This document shows, piece by piece, positions 1 through 11,197 of a DNA stretch of 64,000 nt (positions are counted from its first letter, which is position 1; every line of letters begins with the position of its first letter). A program made the translations under genes and the position numbers. The notes beneath the pieces are model-generated. The model saw only the letters and a list, made by a program, of their open reading frames with translations, had not been told where the DNA came from and searched no databases. Origin of the DNA: Gnetum montanum (Eukaryota > Streptophyta > Gnetopsida > Gnetales > Gnetaceae); NCBI GenBank assembly GCA_015680685.1, contig MNCI01014752.1:194322-258321 (forward strand), in the 5' to 3' direction.

Positions 1-1632
1 GCCATAGTGTGTCTAGTATACATTGTGGCAGGAAAGAAACTTACAGGTGCGTGTTTTTTTCCCGGATGGAAAAGCAGCGTCAATTAGAAGCATTGTGGAT
101 AGTAGCTTTGACACTGTTACATGATTTGACACATTATAGAAGGAACTTTTAATGGACAAATAATGGTCAGCATAGTAGAGAATATTAAGTAGCAGTACAT
201 GAGTTGGGCTTATGCTTAGTAGATGTATGATAATTTATTTAGGATGGATGAATTTTTGTGTATTGTTTTATTTTGTGTGAGTGCTTTTGAAAATGAGGAA
301 GGAGTAATCTTTTTCCTACCCTAGAGGAGAGGTTTTTTAATATTGGTCGAGAGGATGAAAACCTAGAAAGGCAATGTTGGGCCTTTTCCATTTTACTGTT
401 TTGGAATCTTATCTCTTTTATGTGTTCATGAAGTGATGTAAGGATTTATCTCATTGGGGATGATGTACTTGGAGCTTTCTGTGGAACCTTTTGTTTTGAC
501 CTGGACATAATAGAACTGGGGTTTTCCATTTGTTCAATCGAAAAAAAAAACCCTACAAAACCTAGAGAAAAACATGTGAAAGTTTAGTATAATCAGCGGT
601 TGTTTCTTCATGGGTTAAAAGAAAAAAGAAAGTTTGGGATAGGCAGCAAGATTTGACCATTGATGGGTAGGAAAATGAGCTTTTGAGCCTCCATCCAGCT
701 TTAGGTAGACTTGGCCTAAGCATGTGATGAGTTTTGCTAGTCCCAATTGCCTGATAAGCTACGGAAGCCTTTATTAAAATATCCCTTCCAAGGGCCTCAA
801 GTTGTACCGTTTCTCACATTGATAAATATTTTATTTTTGGCTTTCTATAAGTATTGCAATTTCTTATTGTAATTTCTGTATTTTGCAATGAAACACTATT
901 TTTTGTAAATTTCCTAACATTCGAGGACTCATATTATCTTATAACAGGTTTAGTAAGTTACAGTATGGATACCACAATGTCTAAGAGCACAAAGTGCTAT
1001 GAATTTTACCCTTGTACATAGGATGATTCCATTTTTGAATGGCAGTACTAATTGTTCAACTCTTAATTTGGATTTTACTTTACTAATCAAGGAAGTCACA
1101 TGTTATATCTCAAATAATATCAAAGAAAGGTTTGTCATGAAAGTGTTGACAGTTGATTTGTTCTGTTTAGGGTTCTGAATACAGGATTTTTTGAAGGTAG
1201 ACCAAAGCATACTTGGTTTGCTTGCATAAAGAAAGACATCCAATATTTAGGCATTGATGTTTATTTGGCTCTTAATAGAAGCAAATGGCATAAAAGAACT
1301 CATATAGCCAACTTCATGTACTTGGGATAAGGCTAGAATGATGATGATGATGAATACAAGATGTTTCCAAGAATTGTTAATGAAAAAAAAAAACTCCTGT
1401 TCATTAAGAACTTATTAAAAGATTAGCTATAATCACCTCGTCATTGTTGATCCTGGTCATTTTAAAGAAGGTAAATCTTCAGAAGCCATAAAGAAAGTTT
1501 GTCTTTCATACAGAACACGCATTTGAAGTTTGTCTTTCATACAGAACACGCATTTTATACATAACAGAAGAAACTTAGCCTAAAATTGAATACATAAATG
1601 TTTTTCTAATAAATATTTCCTTGTTTCTGCAG
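1..1632. other. AT-rich noncoding sequence, presumed intron(s)
   Basis: No convincing coding frame is visible. The stretch lies upstream of the two recognised exons and is probably intronic sequence of that gene. A possible splice donor follows position 46, but the frame open before it does not give the phase the next exon needs, so I do not claim an exon there. A stretch at about 296-420 resembles 3905-4030 by eye, which suggests an old dispersed repeat. Confidence 0.5.
1496..1557. repeat. 31-bp tandem duplication
   Basis: A unit starting AGTTTGTCTTTCATACAG occurs twice head to tail with a 31-bp period. The copies are nearly identical, so the duplication looks recent compared with the surrounding decayed repeats. 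Confidence 0.85.
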
Positions 1633-2523
1633 CACATCATCATTTATTTGTACATTGATATCAAGTATCCTGTACATCATATGGGTTGAAATATGCAGAA
1701 TCAAGAACAAGGTAGAGTGTTTTCACTCATGTAACCATGCAAATAATTTCCTCTTTATTTGTATTTTAACAGTTTTAATCAATCAATCATGATAAGCTTG
1801 TGGACATTGTTGAAACTGTAAAACAAGAAATCTGTAAAGGCTATTTGAATATTTTAAATGATTTCAACAGACTAAAAAAAATAGTGTTGTCTCTGAAAAC
1901 TATACATTTAGAATGTTTTATTTCAATTTATGTAGCAAAGTTTTATGATATGAATTCTATGGTTACCGTATTGGCATGATGTTGTGGAGATATATAATAG
2001 GTTGTGAGTTCAAATTTTACGAATAACATCCTCTTCTTTCTCAAATATCCAAAACTCATTTTCTAACGCTGGCATTGATTCCTTTCTTTTTAGCTTTCTC
2101 TTCCATAGATTTGCATAAGATGCAACTGCATGTAGCACTAGCTTCCGTTCTAAAGTACTGACAAGTAACAAGACTAATAGGAGAATAGAAAATTTTCAGC
2201 ATAATTCAGTTTTAGAAGGTTTCTTCCTATGCAGGGAATTGTTTATTGCATTTTGGTTAATCCTTGTCTTTGATCACTTCATCGTTAGAGTTTAAATTCT
2301 GCTTAAAAATTAAATCCAAGCACTCTGAATGTTTCTAACAATATTCTTTTTGGATTGCTGTCAGGGATACCCTTATCCATTTCTGAACGCTATGCCAGAA
2401 CCTCAAGGATTCATTGCTATTTCTTTTATTGCATGCATATTATTATCAATTTTCTTTTGGTTTGGGTCCAAGTTGACATCTGTTGTCCATAATAAAAATA
2501 ATAAGGAAATCAAGAGGAGCTAG
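1633..2523 (+). CDS. C-terminal exons of an AIG1/FAR-17a-like membrane protein (partial gene)
   Basis: Two exons are proposed, 1633-1711 and 2365-2523. The first follows an acceptor (TTTCTGCAG) and ends at a GT donor at 1712. The second follows the acceptor TTGCTGTCAG and ends at a TAG. The phases agree: exon one ends on a whole codon and exon two opens in frame. The exons encode a hydrophobic segment with IIWVEICRIKNK, then GYPYPFLNAMPEPQGF, then a second membrane segment and a basic tail. Members of the AIG1/FAR-17a family (multi-pass proteins; the animal ones are reported serine hydrolases acting on lipid esters) carry a conserved YPFL motif between their last two membrane helices, followed by a short charged tail. 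That is the layout here. The catalytic part and the start codon would lie left of the window. The family call is by pattern only; another small multi-pass protein remains possible. Confidence 0.5.
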
Positions 2524-2825
2524 GAAACAAAATTTCTTATTCAGTTGTATCGGACAGTTGCCATGACAATAATTTGCTTCAGTAAATGAGACATTTGAAT
2601 GTTGAGTTTCATGTTGATTCTTTGTAGTAGTTAGTAATTCATTTTAGAAATGTTCTCTTGTTAAATAGCATACAACACTTGAAATGACTAAAAAATATTT
2701 TCTCTAGAAAACTGTGTTATGAATGTCTATGATGTAACAACATAACAATCAATGAGCCTATGCTCAAATAGTTTGTTCATCAAACAAATAGTTTAATCTT
2801 GATTTTTTAAATGGGATGCCTTTTT

Positions 2826-3145
2826 TCAATGTTTTTAATCAAATCCAACTTTGATTATGATCTTTGTGCCTTTATTTTATCTATAATGGACCTATGTCAC
2901 TTTTTTTTTCTATGTTTTTAATTAAATCCAACTTTCATCATCTTGGTGTCTTTATCCTATCTGTGATGGGCTTACCTTAATTCAAAGTCACAACTGCATT
3001 TTCTCTATGTTTTTAATTGAATCTAACTTTCATAATCTTGGTGCCTTTATCTCATCTATGATGGGCGTACTTTAATTCAAAGTCAACAAATAGAATCCAT
3101 CATCATTTTGGTGGTTTTATCCCATCTATAATATAGGCCTACCAT
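2826..3145. repeat. Degenerate minisatellite, about 90-bp period, 3-4 copies
   Basis: Successive blocks contain ATGTTTTTAATNNAATCCAA followed by CTTGGTGNCTTTAT, then ATCTRTRATGGRC and, in the middle copies, TTAATTCAAAGTCA. Blocks begin near 2828, 2912 and 3006, with a shorter fourth near 3090. The copies are clearly diverged. Confidence 0.75.
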
Positions 3146-3465
3146 TAAGGTGGGCAAAGGATCTTACGATGAGTTTATATATTGTATCACATTATTTTTT
3201 CAAGACATTTCCTCTTTATATTATTATTTTGATTATTGTAGATTTTCCTCTTTCAATTTCAGTGACAGATAATTTGTGTGGACCTTTAATCTTAATCCAA
3301 AGCTTTTCTTAGCATTTATGAACATAAATTTGTGCCTTGAAATTATGCTTCGTATTTAAAATACTATTCTATCTAAATAATAAGAGCACTTTTAATATAA
3401 TTTTCCTTCCAATGTTTATAATAATGGAATAACAGAGTAAATTTTACGCTAAATAATTCCTCAAC

Positions 3466-3583
3466 TAACCAATATAATGTTTATATAGCACACAAGATGA
3501 TCTGCAGTTTGAACTTGTTTTTCTTAACCAATATAATGTTTATATAGCACACAAGATGATCTGCAGTTTGAACTTGTTTTTCT
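3466..3583. repeat. 59-bp perfect tandem duplication
   Basis: The unit beginning AACCAATATAATGTTTATAT appears at 3467 and again at 3526 with no difference seen between the copies. This suggests a recent duplication, or a local assembly artefact. Confidence 0.9.
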
Positions 3584-5089
3584 TATTGAATTATAACAAA
3601 TCATTTGACTTAGGATGACAAAAGCTAATTAATGTCTCTTTTTCTCTTTTCCTTGTATTCCTTGTTTTCCGAAAGCCAGAGCATAATTATGACCTCTCTT
3701 TAGGAGTTAAATATCAGATTTTTGAAAAATAGTGCTTTTCAAGAATGTTTTCAGTGAAGGCTAAACAATTAATTTGTTTCTTCTAGTATTAATTCCTTTT
3801 GTTTTGTGGACTTAAGTTGGTAAAACTATTAGCTTTTGTTGCAATTTGTTTCTTATTTACATTTATTTTCTTAGAAGTGAAAATTTGTAAAGACACTTTT
3901 GAACAAGGGCAAGGCCAAATCCTTTTCCTATCTTAATGGGAAAGTTTTTAAAAATTGGTTGTAAGAATGAAAACCTGAAAAGGCGTCCCAAAACCTTTGA
4001 GCTTTTTCTTTAAACTTTCTTTTCTATTTGGTGATCTAATGCACCTTAAATTTTTTAATGATTATTCATTTTTTTTTAGTCTGACAACCCCATTCTCTCC
4101 CGCTTATTACCTCACAAAAGCTTCCTACTTGCAATGCCAATTGAAGAGAAAAAATTTCTTAAATTCCTAATCAAACTCAGTTATTTGCTACAGTATCTTC
4201 CCGAGGCCTTTTCCCATGACTGTTATAACAAATAGAGTCTTTTAAAAATCTTATTCGAAGTTGTATTATGGAACTTTAAAATTGAAGACAACCAAGCCTG
4301 TAATGATTTAACACTTGTTTAAAGCTACCAAATAAAACAAACATTGATAGAACTAGCCTAACCCTATGCAGCTTTTTAGAAGAGCAATCAAACTAGTCCA
4401 ATTTTAGCTTTACGCAATCCAGCACAATAGAAACGCTAATGGGATATAATGAGAGACAAAAATTTAAGTTTGAAGCAAACATGCTTCCCGTTATTTAGCT
4501 TTTATAATGCCACCAAAAGAGTTCCCTTTTGCAACACAAAATTGGCTCAGAAAGCCTTTTACAGTGACGGTTGCAATTAGTTATAGAAACTGATAACCAA
4601 AAACAAACTGAAAAGTTTAAATATAAGCCATTTCTGCTGGAACAAATTTGATCAAATATCTTTTGAATTCTACCAAATGAGTTAATGTCTCATTAAACTT
4701 CTCTTACTTCAAATACATTTTCTTGAAACTGTTAATATGTTTTGCCTCTTTGATGATTTGGTATTATAGATTGAAATAATTAAAGATAGCAAGTATAGCT
4801 TAAGAAAATTTATTTGAGTTAAGCTTAAAAATCTCTTACGGACGTGATTTTCAAGATTTAATCCTTCAGGTCAAACTGGTGTGATGTAGTTAACTGCCTC
4901 CTTGATTATAGCTTCACAAACTTAGATCTTGTTGATTGCTTTTGCAATGTCTTCATTGGGTTGATACACTCTTTTTACCTTCTGAAGAGCACCTTATATG
5001 ATATCATTTAAAAGCACTTTAGGTTGCTTTAACTTCATTTGAACTGCAGTTTCCAGATCAATAAATTATCCAGTTTTCTGGCTTTAAAA

Positions 5090-5400
5090 TTATCAGTTTC
5101 TGTCAAGCTTTCTATTGTTTCTTCTTGTAATAACCGTAACCAATCCATGATTCGAATAAATTCATCATCCTTCTTGAATTGAAAAGCTTGGCAGTCATTT
5201 CTTCATTAAGTTTATTATTTTTTTCCCAGCTCTTAAGGATATAAAGCAGTTTTTTTGAACAGTTGTAGCCTGGGCAACTTCAAGCTTGACTTGCATATCC
5301 TGAAGCTGATTATTCAACTGATGCATGTGCGCTTTCTGTTGTTCCACCAAGTTTTGTTGAATCAACAATAGCTTTTGCAAGTGTTTGCTCTGTTAATTGT
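5090..5400 (-). pseudogene. Glutamine-rich coiled-coil fragment, unidentified
   Basis: An open frame on the minus strand (5380-5195) encodes about 61 residues with a helix-like, glutamine-rich pattern (for example LVEQQKAHMHQLNNQLQDMQ) without proline. Downstream on the same strand, weak open stretches continue in other frames, which suggests a longer decayed coding sequence. I recognise no family, and a chance frame in AT-rich DNA cannot be excluded. Confidence 0.2.
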
Positions 5401-6757
5401 TTTTGGGATAGAATTTGTGGGACCCTAAAACTACCCTCTAAATTCAGTATAAGTTTTTTATTTTTTTTTATTTTTTATCCTTTTAAAACATAGGGTTAAA
5501 CTTACACTAGCAACTAATAAGGATATTTTTTATAATAATGGTGGGTTGATTACAGGGTCTATGTACCTTCTTCCATGTAAAAACATGACAAGTTGATGAA
5601 ATGAGACTTTTCTACTTGTCATAATTCTAAGGGTTGATGCATTAATTGTGTATTGCCTATTTATAGTAGTATTAAGATACCAAGTAGTACTTCAAGACTT
5701 CTATAGCCAATGGTGATGGTTAATACTTCCCATCACTTAGGAAGATAGGAAACATCAAACATTTGTGTGACTTACTTATTTTAAGTTTGTTTTAGAAGTA
5801 GCACATGTAATCCTAATCCTCTATTATGTTTTTGTTAAACAAGTTCATTTAAGCTATAATAGGCTTTAAACAATGGGTGGGAATCAAACATATATAAGTT
5901 TCAAAAATAGGCTTCAAACAATGGCTAAGAATAAAAAATATTTAAGCTTCAACAACTTGGCCCATGTAATGTTGTGTTACATTCCCACATTGAGGGTCAC
6001 CTAACTTGAAGAATCCAATCACCGTTTGGCTGTGAATTGGGTTATCTTTGGGTTCTATACTATACAAATAAGGTTTGGCTCAACCATCATTTCTAGACAA
6101 CACCTTGATATACCTCTGAGATAGGTGACCAAGGATTGTATGTGAGGTGGGTACACACTTGCAAATGGTACTTGCATCACTAAAAACCTTTGGGTATTGT
6201 GCAACTCAACCTCGTTATATCCAATGGCTCAAGATATTAAGTTGAAGTATATGTACGGATAGGTTTAGATTGTGGTGCTTATCTCCATATCTAGGGCAAG
6301 GTGTATATAAAATAAATAAACAATGCAACCTATAAAAATACTACATATTTCACACAAGACATACTAATCAAATGCATTATCCACCTAATTACTAATAGTG
6401 AATTGCTTATCCTAGGGCCTAAAGGGCTTCTAATCATAATTCATGTGGGTTCGTTTTATGGAAAGTAAATAAAACTTCATGATCACACATGTTTTCTTTC
6501 TTTTCTTTTCACAAACAAAAGAACATAATTTTGCTGATAAATAAATAGGGTTAGCATATTGAGACAAAAATAAATAAATAATATTTTACTTAATAGAAAA
6601 GGAAAATCTAACTATGAAAAAATATACAAAATATTCATTATGCAATAAAAGACTCTTCAAGGAGAGTTCTATGCTTCAAGATCTATTATCTTCAACATAC
6701 AATTGAAAGAAAATAAATATGGATCTCAACTATGTTTTAAATACCATATAAGAATTA

Positions 6758-6762
6758 GTTCA
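6758..6762. repeat. Target site duplication (left) of E1
   Basis: GTTCA lies directly before the TGATGAG start of the left LTR and is repeated exactly after the right LTR at 29384-29388. Confidence 0.95.
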
Positions 6763-7562
6763 TGATGAGCCGCGATATTGCATCTGCCACATGATATCGC
6801 GTATGTGATATCGTGTCCTGCCTCATCTTCTATAAATAAGAGGCGGCACCCTTTGTTCCCGATAGTTAGACTTAGACCCTTAGTCAAACTCTTGCAGTTT
6901 TACTATTCCAGAGTTAGAATAATTTCTGTGTGTCTGCAGTAGGAGTCGTAGAGTGAACGGATCTTTATTCGAGCAAATTGTACTTGAGCACATATTTGTG
7001 TACGACAATAAAGACGAACTTTATGATGAACCTTGCAACATATGGATTAAGCTAATTAGTAATTAATTATTGTTGAATGTTTAATGCTTTCCTAGTTAAT
7101 TAATCTCTCTCTCAACCTTTGACTCTCTTAGTTAAGTACACTCAGTACGACCACTTCGAGCATGCATGTAGCGCTTGGTAACCCAGTAACGACTAGCGTT
7201 TGGTAATCCCAGCAGCGTTGCACTAGTTCATGATGTGTACGGCAAGTGGGAACGGATACTGGTGTTAGGAACAATTAGAACTTAGTTAGCGAATAGTTAA
7301 TGTAAGTTAGTCACTTAGTTCTCTTTACCTTCCCTTATTAGCATAAGACATTAAAAAGATAAAAGCTATAAAAAATCATATACCTCAAGCTTACTTAACC
7401 ATACAACCGTGACAATACAAGTAAGTTTGGAAAGACAACAATTGATTAACCTGGAGTGTTCCATTAAGGCACGTAAGCACTTAGTCCTTGGAGTTCAACC
7501 GGACCGTGCGTGAAACGCTCATATTCGTATAGTTGAGTGTAGGGGTACCTCATCACTTATCA
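6763..7562 (+). repeat. E1 5' LTR
   Basis: It starts TGATGAGCCGCGATAT and ends CATCACTTATCA. Its U3 has several GATATC or CGATAT palindromes (6773-6820). A TATA box follows at 6831, and ACAATAAAGA, a possible polyadenylation region, lies near 7004. The matching copy is 28604-29383. Confidence 0.95.
6831..6837 (+). promoter_or_regulatory. TATA box of E1 5' LTR
   Basis: TATAAATAAG follows the GATATC-rich U3 block and is conserved in the 3' LTR near 28651. The downstream sequence is the part most conserved among the LTRs of E1, E2, E4 and the solo LTR, as expected for R and U5. Confidence 0.7.
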
Positions 7563-7563
7563 T

Positions 7564-7581
7564 TGGCGCCGTTGTCGGGGA
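7564..7581 (+). other. E1 primer binding site, tRNA-Asp type
   Basis: TGGCGCCGTTGTCGGGGA begins one base after the LTR. It matches the complement of the plant tRNA-Asp 3' end at all but one position (T for C in the GTTGCCGG part). This primer is typical of Athila-group and related plant Gypsy elements. Confidence 0.85.
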
Positions 7582-7707
7582 CTTAGTTGTTTGTGCGTTG
7601 CGTAGAACATAGGAAATCATCCATATCATTGGAACGCTAGAACGAACCCTTAGGGTTAATCAAAGGAAGATAAGACAACGGTACATCGCACATCGAACAA
7701 GACAAAA

Positions 7708-9658
7708 ATGTCTTCTTTTTCGCATAAGAGCACTTCACCGCCTAGGACTAACACAAGAGACAGTTGACGACATCATACATGTAACCAAGATCCGCTAGTT
7801 CTTTAATAGTTTCGTGTGGTATATACTCATCACGATGCGTATGTACTCGATTTCACCTTTATTCTCCACCAAGATGAACAACTGCGTTGGAGAGACTTGA
7901 AGGGTAACATAGTGTTGCCTCCAGACCGATCAGTCCCCAACATGCTCCTTCGTGCTCTCACATGAATAGGCATGTTTCTTTTATATGTGAAATACATTGC
8001 ATGTGATCATGACACAAGGGACTATCATCCCATAGAAGCACAACGTCAACGAGACTTGCAATAGGAGAGTTACCACACATCCTTGAAGGGTAAATGGCCC
8101 CATAACGCCCTGCATGTCTTAAGTGAAATTGAGGGTGGTGAACTTGCTTCAACAGGTTCCACACCAAACGATGTTCCCCCTCCTAATGATGGTTAGGAGG
8201 TGGTGTATTAGAACCTCCACTCCATGGTTCACAACCCTAGTTCTGATCCCCATGAACACAAAGTGTTCAACGAGGGAACACAAATACACGATAAGGACGG
8301 ACGTTTTGATAGTAATCACGATCAAGGCCAAGACCACCGAAGAGAAGGTAGAAAACACCGTCATGGCGATGGTTCTCCTTCTTCTTCATCTTCATCATCA
8401 CATTCACCCTCTCCTTCAGTGTCCAGACAGTCATAAGGAAACTAACCATGAGGATAAAGGAAAACAGAGTGAAAAACATCGATGAGACAGTCGAGAACGA
8501 GGACGAGGGCACTCTAAGAAATTAAGGCATAGAAGAAGGGAGAGTAGGGAACCGTGTAGACACCATAGATGCTATGAACGAGATGACTACGAATAACCCC
8601 TACTTGTAACTAGAAGCATGCTAGATATAACGGAGGTCGTAAGAGTTCCCACAAGGCACTAAAAGGATAGTAGGATCAAGAGGTTAGACATGAACAACAT
8701 CCCATGATTTGAAGGGGGATACAATGCTGATCCTCAAAATCATTTGCAAACATTCCACGATGCATGTGCCTTGAAAAACATAGAGAACGAATGGCAAAAA
8801 TTGAAGTTGTTCCCAAGGACACTAGTAAAAGAAGCTGAAAGTTGGTACTGGTCCTTAAAACTGGAATCCATTCGGAGGTGGAGTACAATGTTAGAACTGT
8901 TCAATGATAAGTATCAAATGTACTCTCGAGTGTCTAACTTGGGAAAGAAAATCCAAGGATGGAAGCAAGGAAATCATGAACCCTTGGATGCTGCCATGGA
9001 CCGCTATTACGCACTGTTACATCGTTGCCTTGGCCATGGTTATTCGCAATGGGATCAACTACGCCATCTCGTGGATGGACTTAGGCATGAAACAAGAAGA
9101 ACCCTTAGAACATATGCCCAAGGAAGATTATCAGAGCTTAGGTCTCATCAAATTCATAGATTGCTAGAGCAAGTAGCCAAAGAAGAAGGTGAGCTACGAA
9201 AGAGAGAAAGTGTGGAAGAGTACAACTGAGATTCTTCCCTTCGAAAAAGGGGAGTGAGATTTTGTGAGGAGGAAGAAGAGTCACCACTCGAAGAGATGGT
9301 AAATAGGAAAACTTTGCTGCTCCAAAAGTTAACAATAGAAGTATTGGCAAAGGTAGACCAAATGTGGGACTCCCTGGATAGTAGGTTTGAATTGTTCTTA
9401 AAATTGTAGAGGAGTCTAGGGAGCGAGGTAGTGATCATGAAAAAAAGAAAAAGAGAGAAGTGAACAATGCACGTAACAAGGGTAAGGGCAAAATGGCCAT
9501 CATCGAAGAGGTTGTGGATTTAGACACGGACAATGATGGTGGATGTGAGATATGCCAATATGATCATCCTAAGGGATGTTGCCTAGTAATCTCACATCTA
9601 CAAGAGTCTAGGGTGTATGCACTCAACCCACGACTTAATAAACAGCAAACACCTCGAT
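7708..9658 (+). pseudogene. gag: E1 gag, decayed
   Basis: The probable start is the ATG at 7708 (MSSFSHKSTSPPRTN). The N-terminal third is interrupted and contains an Arg/His- and Ser-rich stretch (8224-8436). The capsid core is open from about 8690 to 9229, with FHDACALKNIENEWQKLKLF, a WYWSL block and LRHETRRTLRTYAQGRLSEL, which is the usual retrotransposon gag layout. After a stop near 9228, a basic region and a short cysteine cluster follow in another frame (CEICQYDHPKGC at 9544-9579). This resembles a reduced zinc knuckle with Cys-x2-Cys-x3-His-x3-Cys spacing. Gag would form the virus-like particle in the cytoplasm. E2 gag is a close homologue and carries more stops, so E1 gag is the better preserved copy. 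Confidence 0.85.
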
Positions 9659-9780
9659 GATTACCTTATCCCTAAGGTAACCCAAGGCAGTTCCACCAAC
9701 CTTCAACATATTATCCAAGTGGAACTCCACCGCAACCTGTTGAGCAATATCAATAGTGGCAATACCCACAGTTATGGGGG

Positions 9781-10701
9781 ATGCCACCACCAAGGCAACA
9801 ATACCCCTACTGGCAACCGAATCCATATGGCTACTACGTGCAACATCTAATCTCTCCACGTGACTCTGTTGGTCACGTGACACCACAACATCACTACCAA
9901 GCTCGGGAGTATTATAGGACTCCTTCTTCTAGGAGAGATAACCCACAGACATACCATCCTCTAAATCCATCCATAACTCTCACAATAATAGCTCCATTAC
10001 CACTTTCTCCAGGAATGCAGGGGGAACTCTCCACTCAACTGCAGCAATGCAATGCCACGAGGGCTGTGAATCCTCAACCCGCAGTTGGTTCTGACAACCT
10101 TATGAAGAAAAGACATTTTTTCAGAACCAATAGTCCAACTAAGCCATCACCAGCACAAGCGATTGAACCTCCGAACACCTCTCCATCAAATAAGGCTTCA
10201 GAGCTCCCTTCAAACCAAACACTGAGCTCAACACATACGGTTATGTTAACATATGCCGTTATTGACTGGATTAAGGTGGGCCACCTTCCCAGGAAATTCT
10301 CTGATCCTGGAAGCCCTCTAATCTATTTCCAAGTCGTTGGGAATGAACCATGTAAAGCTCTTCTGGACTCAGGTTTCGGAGTCAACTTAATATCATAAGA
10401 GATGTACAAAGCCCAAAACCTGCCTCCATTAAGGAAGAGCAATATTCGCCTAGAGCTGGCTGACTAGTCCATCACTGTTCTCTTAAGACTAGTGGAGGAC
10501 ATCGTTACCACTATGTGTGGGTGGTTGTACCCAGCTGATTTCCTAGTGATACAAGTAAATAATAATAAAGGGGACTTCTTAATAATAATGAGAAGGTCAT
10601 GGCTAAGTACTGTAGATGCACACCTAGGAATCTGTGATCTTTCCCTGGAGATATCTAAGGAGAACACTTTTGAAAAGATCGAGAAGAAAAAGGTTCCATG
10701 A
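9781..10701 (+). pseudogene. pro: E1 protease region, decayed
   Basis: The frame 9781-10398 is a proline- and glutamine-rich linker leading into an aspartic protease. The active-site segment reads ALLDSGFGVNLIS, where DSG is the expected catalytic triplet, and a TAA follows at once. Coding resumes after further stops at 10492-10701, with MCGWLYPADFLVIQVNN and IIMRRSWLSTVDAHLG, matching the flap and the C-terminal protease motif (usually ILGRPWL, here IMRRSWL). E2 (43930-44480) and E4 (52150-52500) have the same arrangement. The protease would mature Gag-Pol in the particle; this copy is broken by stops. Confidence 0.75.
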
Positions 10702-10887
10702 ATCGCATATAGTGATACAAGGTGCCATTGCGTGCAGAGATTAGGGGTTGAGCAAAGTTTAGCATTGCCTGCATGCAACCGGTGTGCACAAGACCTTACC
10801 CTACAAAAGTGCCTGTATGCAGTAGCCACATGACAAAGAGACACTTAGTGGTCGATAGCTAATCAAGAGAGCAACTCACTAACGTGC

Positions 10888-11121
10888 ATGGAACTAACTG
10901 AGGAAATAACTTGTGCTCACGTCGAAAGCATAGAAGCATTGAAGCAAGATCGTCACCAACTTCCAAACCTTAATCTGGAAAACATCAATTGGGGGAAGTT
11001 GGAAATTCCTAAAAGGTCAGACAAAAATCTTAATAAGAGATTGTTAGTCAATGTGCAACGAGCCAAACCCTTCCATGAACTTAGAATGGCCAGTGCACAT
11101 AATACCTCTGAGAAGGGATGA
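10888..11121 (+). pseudogene. E1 pol remnant: protease-RT linker joined to integrase tail by deletion
   Basis: The first half (ENINWGKLEIP) matches the pre-RT linker of E2 at 44680-44715. The second half (KRLLVNVQRAKPFHELR) matches the extreme C-terminal integrase side of E2 at 47345-47400. E2 has about 2.6 kb between these points, encoding RT, RNase H and integrase. The join therefore marks an internal deletion in E1, with the frame restored by chance across about 77 codons. E2 carries CCTGAGA at both deletion endpoints (44713 and 47334), which suggests a microhomology-mediated join. E1 would depend on another element for movement. Confidence 0.8.
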
Positions 11122-11197
11122 CCCTGCTCATTATTTCAGATCTCCTCCTTCCAACTCAGTCATGGGAGAGATGGCCACCTTTGCTGATCATTTGAGG

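Larger units (their letters stand above)
2524..6757. other. AT-rich intergenic region
   Basis: No gene with support is visible apart from a weak coiled-coil fragment listed separately. The region holds a degenerate minisatellite and a 59-bp tandem duplication (both listed). It ends at the target duplication of element E1. Confidence 0.6.

Noticed and set aside
8149-8512. Minus-strand frames opposite E1 gag
   Set aside because: They are shadows of the low-complexity Ser/His-rich gag region on the plus strand.
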